A stretch of DNA of 64,000 nt, from the NCBI GenBank assembly GCA_029891345.1, contig CM057009.1, forward strand, positions 89,637,416 to 89,701,415. Reading direction: 5' to 3'. Shown here one piece after another: positions 12,601 through 22,309 of the stretch. This stretch comes from Dryococelus australis (taxonomy: Eukaryota; Arthropoda; Insecta; Phasmatodea; Phasmatidae). The notes beneath the pieces were generated by a model. The model was not told where the DNA came from. It made no database searches and saw only the letters and a program-made list of their open reading frames with translations. The position numbers and the translations under genes are program-made. Within the stretch, counting starts at the first letter, position 1. Each line of letters opens with the position of its first letter.

Positions 12601-13070
12601 CCTTCCAACAATCTTCCAATATTTCCATCCATATTTTGCAATATTTCCAACAATATTCTGATCTTTCCATCAATCTTTCGCAGTCTTTCCATCAATCTTT
12701 AGTGATCATTGCATCAATCTCACAATCTTTCCATCGATCTTCTAATCTTTACATCACTCTTTTGCAATCTTCCACAGTCTTTCCAAAAATCTTTCGCAAT
12801 ATTTCTATCAATCTTTCGCAGTCTTTCCATCGACATTTCACAATCTTTCTATCAAGATTTTAATATTTTGATCAATCTGGCCATCTTTCCGTCAATCTTT
12901 CTACCAATCTTTCCATTAAACCTTGCAATTTTTCCATCAATCTTTCACAATATTTCCATCACTCTCGCATTCTTTCTCTCAATATTCCAAAATGTACCTC
13001 AATTTTTAAATCAATCTCAATCCTTAGATAGACATTTCGATCAACCCATCATTTTGTCCTCAATTATTTT
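12601..13070. repeat. CTTTCCATCAATC minisatellite, right part
   Basis: The words CTTTCCATCAATCTTTCGCA, ATATTTCCATCAATC and TCTTTCCATCGA recur many times in about 470 bases. The basic word is about 13-14 bases and a higher-order unit about 27. The long open frames here (Ile/Ser/Phe-rich, for example at 12709-13221) simply reflect the repeat and are not genes. Confidence 0.85.
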
Positions 13071-13335
13071 TAAAGAAAATACATTCGTTCGCCAACTGAC
13101 TCCAAATTTTTTACTTGTCAACAGACTGAACGTTTACTATAGAGTCCACTATACATGTATTTTTTTTATATTTGAAGTCTTCATTAATATTCTGTATGCG
13201 AATCTTTTCATTAATGGTTGAGTGCTCATAGCACCACTTTAAAATTGTGAGGGGGAAAAAGATACGATACATAAAAATAAAGAAGAAACTAATTGTTTTA
13301 TTATAGAAACGTGTTATTATTTTGTAATTACAGTT

Positions 13336-13707
13336 TTAGAAGAAAGCACAGTTCATCACATCATACGTTATAATCCCTCTGCTTAATTTCTCTAATGTTT
13401 GCAGATATCTCATTAATGTGTCGTGTTGGAAAGTGATCCAATGTCTGAATCTATCAACACGTTCATTCGGGACTTCGGGAAATAGATCGCCAATATTCTC
13501 AGCGTGTCCTGCCTTCGTCACTTTGCGCGTTGCAGTAAAAGTGCTTAAGGGGTGTTCGAGTGCATCCAGAAAATCGCTATCATCTTCAGCACCATAACTG
13601 TCTTCATTTTTCATTTCCGTGAATGCTGTCTTCATGGTCATCTTGGCATCCTGTTCCGTCCTGAGTAAAATGTTTACTTTCCTTTGTAGCAGGAGTTGTA
13701 TGGTCAT
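13336..13707 (-). CDS. Unidentified reading frame, 123 codons, possible last exon or decayed gene
   Basis: I do not recognise this protein. It is acidic and charged (MKNEDSYGAEDDSDFLDAL near the middle) and ends in a plausible helical segment, FRHWITFQHDTLMRYLQTLEKL, then MNCAFF before TAA. Its amino-acid make-up looks more like real protein than the AT-driven frames around it. An AATAAA polyadenylation word on the minus strand (13297-13302) lies about 34 bases past the stop, which supports a 3' gene end. Another open stretch in a different minus-strand frame lies directly upstream (to about 13780), so this could be a spliced exon, a decayed gene or an old element ORF. The start is not fixed. 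The flanks are minisatellite on one side and a CCATNTTG array on the other. Confidence 0.35.
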   Translation of the reverse strand: MTIQLLLQRKVNILLRTEQDAKMTMKTAFTEMKNEDSYGAEDDSDFLDALEHPLSTFTATRKVTKAGHAENIGDLFPEVPNERVDRFRHWITFQHDTLMRYLQTLEKLSRGIITYDVMNCAFF

Positions 13708-14039
13708 CAGTATTTAGAGCCGATGACTGTTTATTCTGAAGTTCAGTAGTGAACTTTAGCCGATCCAAACACACAGAGTCCAGGGTAAGGATTCAGAATT
13801 CGTCCTGACATCACACTCAGGGCTCGCAACAGGTGGCCGCGTGGGGTGCCTTCAACTGTCTTGGGTATCATGTTGTGACGTCACTGCAGACATACGTTAC
13901 CCTGTTCCCCCAAACATACTAAACCACACTTGTAGTAGGCATATGGCAATTCGACTGCAACGGGTGCCGGCTGTGGATAGGTGGGTCGAGAGGAGCTGGC
14001 CGCAATGTTGGATTCCCGAACTTCCCGCTCTGTCATTCC

Positions 14040-14640
14040 GGTCACGCATCCGCCATGTTAGATACCACCATGCTGGTAGACAATATGCTTCCATCTTTGT
14101 AGCCAACATGTCGCCATCATTGTAGTCAGTACACCACCATATTTGTAGCCTGTACGCTGCCAACTTGGACCACAATTTTGGTAACCAGTATGTCATTTTT
14201 CACGCTCTTGCATTCAAAGGGGTTTCTCCGAGTGCTCCAATTTTTCTTGCATTATTTCATTCCTTTCTTTCTCTCTGTCTTTATCTTTCTTTCTCTTTCT
14301 TTCTCCTTCTCTCTCCTTTCCTTCTCACCTTCTCTTTCTCTCACATTCGTTCGTCATTTGTTTACATCGGATGTTATTGGAGGCCACAATATTGTTTTTT
14401 TTTTGTAGGCCGCCATATTTTTTTACATTTACATGGAAGCCGCCATCTTGGTTATCGTTTGTTATTTTGTTCGACACCATCTTTGTTTATGTCGGATGCT
14501 GCTAGGTGGCGCCCCAGTCGTTCGATTAGTCGATTGCTCAGCTTTGTTCTCCACCATTTTGGTTCTGGCATTGGCCACTAGGGGGCGAGCCAGTCGATCG
14601 GCTGCCATATTGGTTCTGGAGTTGGCCACTAGGAGCAGTG
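14040..14640. repeat. CCATNTTG-rich degenerate array
   Basis: From about 14040 to 14200 a degenerate unit of about 22 bases recurs around the words CGCCATGTTAGATAC, TCCATCTTTGTAGCC, CGCCATCATTGTAG and CACCATATTTGTAGCC. After a pyrimidine tract the same core returns as GCCGCCATATTT, GCCGCCATCTTGG, CACCATTTTGGTTCTGGC and GCCATATTGGTTCTGG. The last two belong to a roughly 60-bp duplicated segment containing TTGGCCACTAGG. CCATNTTG on one strand is the YY1/Pho-type AANATGG core on the other; binding is not shown. Confidence 0.65.
14258..14346. repeat. Pyrimidine microsatellite (TTTCTCTC)n
   Basis: A nearly pure C/T tract made of TTTC, CTCT and CCTT words. Simple sequence, no gene. Confidence 0.85.
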
Positions 14641-14676
14641 TTTCTTTTTAGAGCTCAAATACCATCTGGAATGGTG

Positions 14677-14739
14677 TAGGATTGAACTGCCAGACCTTGG
14701 GTCGACAGACTAATATCTTAGATCACTCGGCTATCGCAA
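14677..14739 (-). mobile_element. tRNA-derived SINE head
   Basis: On the minus strand, GATAGCCGAGTGATCTAAG matches a Pol III A box in a tRNA D-arm context and GGCAGTTCAATCCT matches a B box, about 35 bases apart as in tRNA genes. A clean cloverleaf and CCA context are not evident, so this looks like a SINE head or decayed tRNA copy. The downstream body on the minus strand would run into the CCATNTTG-rich array. Confidence 0.6.
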
Positions 14740-14749
14740 CATTCACTGG

Positions 14750-15535
14750 GAATAGAGTTTATAAGAAGTATATAGTTTGGAGAATAATAAATAATTTCTT
14801 GTCTCTCATTAAAAACATATTTTCATTACTTAAATAATTTGTAATGTTTTCATTTACATATAATTCATTTTTATGTATTATTTTATATTATTTTAATTAA
14901 ACTTGAATAATTTTTACAAATAATGTAATATTTAGTTATATATTATAAGGATTCATATTTTTATTATTTAGGTTTTAACATACATATAATATTTAGATTT
15001 AACTTATATACCATTTATGTATTTTATTTTTTAATTTAAGTAAGTATATTTTGAAGAATTTTTAATTATATTTTTTTATTAATATTTACAAACAAGTGTA
15101 TCGATCAACGTGTCTACGAAATTGTATTTTCAATGATAATTCGACAATGGGATCAGAACAGTCAAATATACAAAACATAAATATATAAAATAAAATATAT
15201 GTATTACATTTTATTTTAACTTTTACAAACAGGCTTTATCGAGTGATGCATCTACAGATCTTATTTTTTAGACAGATAAGAATATGTCATCAGAAAAAAA
15301 AATTATATTACTAAGACCAGTGCCATATTGGATTTTTATAGACATTTACGAAACTGTATTAGTAAATATATATATATTTATATATATGTATAATAATTTT
15401 TTTATTATCCCAGACTTAAGTATTTTCATAAGGTACTTTGTACCCTATGTTGAAAGTGGAATATTTCCTACCCCTATATTGGGACTTGTAAATTTTTTCC
15501 ATGCACATACCTATTCATATACACCATCCACTTAA
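14750..15535. other. Very AT-rich DNA, no gene seen
   Basis: Composition is strongly biased to A and T with many TTTATT/AATAAT words. The 15284-15535 open frame is a product of this bias. No motif supported. Confidence 0.6.
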
Positions 15536-15640
15536 CATAACCAAACTTTACCTAACCTAACATCTCCTAACCTAACTTCACCTAACCTAACTTCACCTAA
15601 CCTATCTTCCCCTAACTTAAGATAACCTAACCTAATCATC
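15536..15640 (-). repeat. CCTAA-derived 15-bp minisatellite
   Basis: CCTAACCTAACTTCA recurs with small changes from about 15550 to 15637. The paired CCTAACCTAA words are TTAGG read on the minus strand, the standard arthropod telomere unit, here interrupted by TTCA or similar. This is an interstitial, degenerate tract rather than a chromosome end. Confidence 0.7.
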
Positions 15641-15775
15641 TTGTAAGAACTCTGAATATTTGTTATGTTATTTCTCTCGACATTCACATAATCTAGCAGC
15701 CACATACTTTTCATCACCAGACCACTCTTCACATCCCCCTACTTCCAGTCTTACTTAACAACCATATCGATTATC

Positions 15776-16107
15776 GAATGGTACTGAATACCAAAACATA
15801 TACAGTAATTTTTACTATGACATTAGCTTGCTTCATTCATTCTGTTGACAAAACAGTCCTAATTCCTATATACCATCCAATCATAAGCTCCAACCATGAT
15901 CTAATAATATCAGTACTATTAATTTAACCATCTATGACACCCATATCGTCTTAATTCCCAGGTACCATATCATACCATCCAATCATACTAACCAACCATA
16001 GCAACTAAGCATTCTGCCCCTCTCATTCGAACTAAACATCCCATAACACCATTCCGCTCCTACAAACTAATTACACAATTAAAACTATTCTCCTCACACC
16101 ATCGAAG
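15776..16107 (+). repeat. Dispersed repeat family C, copy 1
   Basis: The whole segment aligns with the reverse complement of 29779-30104. Long shared words include GAATGGTACTGA, TTAGCTTGC, ACAAAACAGTCCTAATTCCT, AATCATAAGCTCCAACCATG, ACTATTAATTTAACCATCTA, TGACACC, AAACATCCCAT and CTCCTCACACCATCGAA. Both ends of the match are fairly sharp. No reading frame or terminal inverted repeat was seen; the family is unidentified. Confidence 0.85.
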
Positions 16108-16282
16108 CTACACTTTTATCATACTGCCAAAATAACCGAAAATTTTACCAGGTGATACCAATCAACATAACAGCTATACCAACCATACAAGCAAACTAAC
16201 TGCACAACCAAGTCATTTTTGTATTTGTTCCACCTCGTATAAGACTCTGAATATATTTTAATATATTTTTTCTGGACATTCA

Positions 16283-16325
16283 CTTAACCTAACTTAATGT
16301 ACCTTAATTTCACCTAACCTAAGCG
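16283..16325 (-). repeat. Short CCTAA-rich tract
   Basis: TTAACCTAACTTAATG and TTTCACCTAACCTAAG are degenerate copies of the unit seen at 15.55-15.64 kb. Confidence 0.5.
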
Positions 16326-16688
16326 AGTTGTAGAGATCATTTGTCAGACATCTTGAACGAACCAATGCTAGATTTAAACGCACCATGTCATTACTCTCTT
16401 CATTTTATCCGAGGGTCAGCTAACCTTGTCAATGTTAAGAGCACTGGTAACGAGTCTGCACCTGCGCACGAACTGGAGTTTGTAACTGCTTCCTGACCTT
16501 TTCCACACCTGGACAGTGTTAGATAACATAAGTCAGCACATTGCATTGTTGCACCCACTTGGTGTCTGGTAACTGGAGTCTGTATGTGCTTACAAGTATG
16601 AAACTTCACAGCATCCTGAGCCCAAGAAGAGGTATACTGCCAGCCAGGCGAACAGAGCCACCGAGAACAGCGTCGATGCTAGACACTC

Positions 16689-17018
16689 GTGACGGTACCC
16701 ACCACAGATGTCTCTGCATCCATCTCGGGAAAAGAACCTGAACATACCCGTCAGCACCGCCCAGAAGTGCATATTCCCAGAGCTGTAAATGCTGGATCTG
16801 CTGTTGGCAGTGGTCCCACCATTGACGAGGCAGAAATAGTCGAACCAACTGTTAAGGAGGAGCAAGATCTGCAGTTCGGATATGATGAGGTGGATGGTCA
16901 ATTGGGGAGCGATGTACATCATTATGGTCGAGATACTGGTGCTGCCTTTCGCAAGAAACTAATGCTTACAATCATTCAAGAACTGCTTAGCCTTGTATGT
17001 GACAGTCTTTTAAAGTAG
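16689..17018 (+). CDS. Unidentified 109-codon open frame, possible exon
   Basis: I do not recognise this product. The frame is less AT-driven than its surroundings, has an acidic middle (EAEIVEPTVKEEQDLQFGYDE) and ends in a basic then hydrophobic helix (FRKKLMLTIIQELLSLVCDSLLK quoted in outline). The frame opens just after an upstream in-frame stop with a GTG-type codon, so no good ATG start is present. If real it is probably an internal or last exon, or a fragment of a decayed gene or element. An acceptor-like ACCTTTTCCACACCTGGACAG lies near 16515. An antisense open frame at 16590-16922 is judged a shadow. Confidence 0.3.
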   Translation: MTVPTTDVSASISGKEPEHTRQHRPEVHIPRAVNAGSAVGSGPTIDEAEIVEPTVKEEQDLQFGYDEVDGQLGSDVHHYGRDTGAAFRKKLMLTIIQELLSLVCDSLLK

Positions 17019-17019
17019 C

Positions 17020-18417
17020 GAAATATAAGAACTCATTATTAAATTATAATTGTATTTTGTATTAACTGTGTACTGAATAGATAGTGTATGAAAATGTATT
17101 TGAGTGTTTAATTTATTTTTTCCTTTTGTCATTTCTTTACAACATAATTAATTATATTACCTTTTAAGTGATTTCTTTATGTTAAAAAATATTTAAATTC
17201 ATAATTTTGTTTTAAAGTATGTAAGGTGAATCATAGGGACAATACTCCCTTGAGGTATGTTGTTGAAATTTAATTATTTGTTTTCAGATACTGAAAAATG
17301 TGAACAGGCACTTATTACTTAGAGACTCAAAGAGAACTTGTAAACTAAAAAAAAAATATTCTCCACCACCATTTGAACTGTACTGTGTCGGTCTGATAGT
17401 TATTGGTGTTATGATTGTAGAAGAAAATAGTACACAGCATTAAGAATTATAATGTAGAAATTTTTCTGAGTTATAGACCAGATTGTTTCATATAAATATT
17501 AATTACATCTATCTAATTATGTATAAATGGCCAAATACAGGCTTATGGCACGTATGTTGGATATTAAATCTACTATTCAATTACATACGTATGCCTCTAC
17601 AAGGGTGGCATGCTCCTAGTGAGTTCACTGAGGGGAACTGATATCATTATCAACTGTAGCAGGGGTGTGGATTAATCAGTGGCATGTATGTGTGTCTGTC
17701 TGTGTAATTACCTCTCTTTAATATTAAATGTATGATGATAATCATTAGAAGCCTCAAAACCAAACGGATCATCAATATTTTAAAAACAATCATTAAAAAA
17801 ATATTCCTACCAATATAGATTTATTACTTATGGATTAAACATCATTTCGGCATGGCCCAATACATGCAAATTTCCATTCATATTTCCAGTAGTACCGACC
17901 AACTTCCGATATAACCATATTTAATCCCCAATCTCAAATTTAATTATATTCCGAGAGAACAACACAGGTGTAGTGTACATACTAATTATATGAAGGGCTC
18001 TCATAAAAGATATATTTCTGTAAACATCAAGCTTATCTTAGTTTTAACAACTAGGTTTTGACAACTGTAATGAGGTAAACAGTTAGGCAGAAATACAGAA
18101 ATTGTAGAAAACGCTATTACTGATCTGTACAGAAAAAAAGGATGGGGGAAGTGCACTGCCAGTTTTTTTTTTATCTCTTCTATGTTTGAATTATTAGGAA
18201 CAAAACTGTCCATAGGCATTCTGTTTGAACCTCAACTGTTCAGCAGTAAAATGTAATTTTTTCAAGTCACATGCTATTTTTGTTGTGGGCTGCCATTTCC
18301 TATGATTATCGCTAAGCATTAGAGAGAAGGTAATTTACATTGTGAAGTTTAAATTTGCTGGTGTAAAGTTTTTTTTTTTATTGCACAAGTCAGCATATAA
18401 ATTATTTCGTATCAGTG
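17020..18417. other. AT-rich DNA, no gene seen
   Basis: No motif, repeat pair or coding pattern supported between the open frame ending at 17018 and the left LTR at 18418. The minus-strand frame at 18001-18219 shows no family features. Confidence 0.6.
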
Positions 18418-20373
18418 TGTGACGGGATGTCCGTCACAAGTGTTTTATATGTGGAAAAAGTGCTCAGAAATGTCTCTTTTTAGATAAGTGTGAATGCCTA
18501 CGGATGAGTGAGCGACGACCTATACGACTGTCATGCGTAGCGGATGGGGAGGCCTACAAGCGCTCCTTGTGGCAACGCGCCCTGAGAAATCATTGGCTGT
18601 ACGAAATTCGCGCCACTCATGATATATTTGCAGTAAAGAGGGCGCTGCCTGTATAGGGTGCACTGAGGTACGAGTCTCTTGGGAAGTGGAGCGCGAGAGT
18701 GGGGGTTCTCTCGGCATACACTACATAGGGGTGCACGAGCTGCCTCTAGGAGAATTCCCCAGCCTGTATGCTAGTGCTCTTGGGTGAGTGGTGTCCGCCC
18801 AGAGTGACGACGAGACCCAGCCGGTGTGCTGGTACTCTGTGGTGAGTGGTGTCCACCCATATTATCTACGAGTTGATGAGCCTGCGAACGACGAGCTAAG
18901 CACTATTGGAATCTTCGGATTTAGAAAATATTCACGATGTGGGGACTTAGAATACTTCTGTGAGGAGACTACGAGGGGTGATAGTTTTTGGCCAGCCGAG
19001 ATCAGGACTTAGATTTGCTGTCGAAGAGAGATGGCTCGGACTTAGTGTTTGCTCGCCATTCGGAGTTGGTGATTGAATTTTCCTGGGAGGCGTGCTTAAT
19101 GACTTTGACTATGGAGGAAGTCGCCCATGGACTTAGTGTTTTTCCTGTGTACTTGCAAGAGTAATACTTTGTTTGTCACTATGGCCTGCGTGGAATTTGT
19201 TGGTTTTCTACGACGAGAAAGAGTGAAAACTTAGTAAATTTTGAGCTCGCACATGAACATTGTTTATTTGTGGATTTCCTGCAGTGGGCATAAGAGGAGC
19301 GACCATGCTGAAGTTTAGCCCTAGCAACAGGCTATTAAATCGAGTAAACATTATTGAGAAGATCCTAATGTGTGTTTCCCTGTTGGCCTGCAGACGTTAT
19401 GTGTTTGCTTAGGGTTAGCTGCATTGATCAGCATTGAATTTAGTGACAGTTTCTCGACCTGGCTTTTCAGAAGAAAATTGGGCTGATTAATTGTAAAGTT
19501 TGTAAGTATTATTAATTGTGTTGAGCCCTTCTAAATAAAATAACTGGATTGCTAGGAGGGAGGTGGGGGGAGGGAGAGTGAATAGCTGATGGATGGTGTG
19601 TGGAGAGTAGTTGGTGCTGAAGTTGGCAGCCGTCATGAAAGTGTTGGTTGGGATAATTTCCCCAGCCTTTCTTGGTGGTGTAATTGGCGAGTAGTTTGTA
19701 CTGAAGTTGCCAGCCTTCACGAAAGTGTTTGGGGGGGGGGGGATATCTTCTGCTTTCTTTGGTGTTGTGAGTGGATTAGTTTGGATCAAAGTGGGCAGCC
19801 ATCAACAAATTATTGGTGGGGACAATATCCTCGACCTGCTTTGGTTGAGTGGTGAGTGTGTTGGTGTGGATTCACAGGCAAGCTGCCATTCAAGTGTACG
19901 ATGGGGAGAGTATACCCAGCCTGAGGAATCATGTGGAGCTAATTGTGGAGAGTTTTGTGGAGTGTTTGGTGGGAAATTTCGTGGTTTTGATACTGAGTAT
20001 TAAAGGGGAAAATGATTGTAAAAAGCTGACAAATAAGAGACCAGTACATCAGCAGGGCCTTTTCCATTCTGTTTTAAAGCGTGGGGAATTATTTGAAATT
20101 TGTTTCATAATCATGTACGCGAGTGTAAGAGTGAATTTATTTAAAGGCAAATATTTTAAGTGTATCCCTTGGGGTAACAGTTATTTGGAGTGGTAGGAGT
20201 ACCCGAGTTGAAAGGTTATAATAAGTTGTTTTTATATGTTAGTAAATGTTGAGAGAGGTTTGTAAAGGAGCCATTAAATGGTGCTTGTGGTTACCCTTAA
20301 TGAAGTTATATTGGAAAAATTACTGACAAAGGGAGTTTATGGTAAAAGTGAATGGTTGTTTGGGGTGTTTATA
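18418..20373 (+). repeat. Left LTR of the second gypsy fossil
   Basis: It begins with TGTGACGGGATGTCCGTCACA, a palindrome with 8-base arms, matching the family habit of LTRs starting TGTGAC. Bases 18434 to about 19303 are identical by eye to 25461 to about 26330 in the right LTR. Later bases differ far more. It contains a tandem array of an 83-bp unit at about 19600-19930 and an AATAAA word near 19534. The open frames at 18520-18717 and 18788-19012 occur identically in both LTRs and are not judged to be genes. Confidence 0.88.
19600..19930 (+). repeat. 83-bp tandem units inside the left LTR
   Basis: About four degenerate units recur, built from GAAGTTGGCAGCC, AAAGTGTTGG, GGGACAATATCC, CCTTTCTTGG and GTTGTGAGTGG words in constant order. 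The same number and order occur in the right LTR (about 26870-27190), so the array predates the insertion. Confidence 0.75.
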
Positions 20374-21102
20374 AGTGTGTAGCCATTGTAAAATACCATG
20401 TGGTGTCAGCACACTTTAGGTGCTAATGTTTTTAGATAGTCATATAAGGTTGTGTGTTTTTAAATGGTTTTAAGCTATATTCATGAGGGTTTAAAAATCA
20501 TGGTTTTGAAACCTGCAGTTTTCAGGCAGGTCGATAGTATTTTATAGGGAGTTTTGTTTTTTTAATGTGTTTGTAGAAAGTTTCTAAATATTTTGTAAAA
20601 AGCAAGGCCCGATGTATTGGGAGGTAATTTTTTGGAGTTTGAAACAGTGTTTCTAAATGGGAAAGTATGCTATTGGCAAATACATGTGGAGAACAACATT
20701 GTATTATTTTTGAAGTTCATATAAATGTTATTTAAAAGGAATTCTAAGGTATGTATGGTAGCAGTAGTTTTCTTCTTTCCAGAAAAACGAGCGAGTGAAC
20801 AAGGTCGACAGCTATTCATCAACAAATACACCATGTTTTGCTGACTCATTTCAGTTAACTCTTCCTGTCCTGATTCCTTTGACTTTAGGCAGACAGGCAG
20901 GTTGGGTAGTTTGAGTTGTGACCCAGGAGCTGCGGTGACCGGGCCACAATTTTTCTGCGGAACTCTGCGTTTTTGTTGATAGTGTGAGGCAAAGTACCTT
21001 GTTCACTTTGGAAGGAGGACATTACTTTGTGATTGTGATGGGATATTTGGAAAGAAGGGATTTTGAGATTGTGTTTGCTTGTGAGGTTAATAGTGTTATA
21101 TC

Positions 21103-22260
21103 ATGGCTACAGGCACAATAACAGCACGGGTGCCGCGCCTCACCAAGGAGAGTTTACAAGGGGTGCTCGCATATTCTGGGATACTGTCTGAGGAGAGTAC
21201 AGGGATTGATGAGTTAAGGAAGTTAGCCAGGGCTATGGTTCGTGGAGAGATGGAATCCACCGAGGGAACTTCGTCAAATGTATTGGGTGAGCCAGTGGCT
21301 TTATTCAAACTGCTGAGATTTTTCCCTACTGATTTGCAGGCTAGGCTTCCGAGTTTGAAGGTGGCTAGATTGTCCCCTATAGTGGACTTTTTAGTCAACC
21401 TTAAAAAAGTGATAGATTTGATCTGTTCGAGGAGTGTTGTGTACACAGCCAGTTTGTTTAGGATTCCGGAATGTCTCCAGGATGCGAAGGGAGATGCCAT
21501 CGATGGAGACTGGGAATTAAGTAAATTGAGTGAGTGTTTGTTGTCTTGTGTGGCTTCTAATGTTACCCTTAGTCATAAGCGATTTGAGATTTTAAATAAG
21601 GAACAGCACAAGGAGCAATCCATGAGGCATTTTGTCCAAGGAGTGATTAATATGGTAGGAGTACTCGGGAGTCCTTGTGAAAAAGGGATACTCACTGAGA
21701 TTATTTTCCATAATGTGGATCCCAAATATTATAGGTATTTTATATTTTGTAAAAAACCAAGCACACTGAAGGATTTATTGCATTTTGTAAGTCAAGTAGA
21801 GGTCACACTAGGAGATGTTAAGAGAAGTACAGTCCAGTTTGTGAATTGTGAGAAAAATAATCATCTCATTGAAAACTGCTTTCGACTGAAGAAAACGGTT
21901 TAAGAAGTAGGTGTTATTGAAGAGAATTCTTAGGGAACTGAGAACAGGAGTGGATCAGGAAGAAAGCTTGAACAGACTTCTTTCGAGAAGGGGCCAGGGA
22001 AGTTTAATTGTTCAATTGTGATAATGCTGGACATAGTGTGAAATCTTGTTTTCGGCTGCAGAAAGCCGCGAGATGATTTTCATGTAAAGGGGAAGGGCAT
22101 ATGGCCCCTGAATGTCCCCAGATGGTAGGGAGAGTTTGTTTTCGCTGTGGTAAGCTGGGACACTGGTTTAGGGAGTGTCCTTAGGAAAAGGCAGAAAAGA
22201 AAGTGAAATGCTGTCACTGTGAGCAATAGGAGCATAAATGGAGGGAATGCCTGTTATGGA
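21103..22260 (+). pseudogene. Gag part of the second gypsy fossil
   Basis: A 266-codon stretch starts with ATG at 21103, after a leader of several hundred bases. It has a helical gag-like body and an LNKEQHKEQSMRHFVQG segment like the capsid homology area of Ty3/gypsy gag proteins. Zinc-knuckle words follow downstream, clearest as CFRCGKLGHWFREC at about 22137-22185 and CCHCEQ near 22208, fitting CCHC RNA-binding knuckles. In living relatives gag forms the particle shell. This is the best-preserved part of the element, but the element as a whole is broken. Confidence 0.75.
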
Positions 22261-22309
22261 AAAATCCTTTCGGCATGAACTGTGTGAATTACTTTCGAGA
22301 AAGGCAGAA

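Noticed and set aside
12591-13221. Long overlapping plus-strand frames rich in Ile, Ser and Phe
   Set aside because: They are translations of the CTTTCCATCAATC minisatellite, not coding genes.
14165-14581. Plus-strand 138-codon hydrophobic frame resembling a membrane protein
   Set aside because: Its hydrophobic part is the (TTTCTCTC)n pyrimidine tract, and the rest lies in the CCATNTTG array.
15532-15732. Repetitive LGEVRLGEVRLG-type protein on the minus strand
   Set aside because: Translation of the CCTAA-derived minisatellite.
18520-18717. Minus-strand 65-codon frame also present identically at 25547-25744
   Set aside because: Identical copies result from lying in the conserved block of the two LTRs; no motif suggests a gene. 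The same applies to the plus-strand pair at 18788-19012 and 25815-26039.
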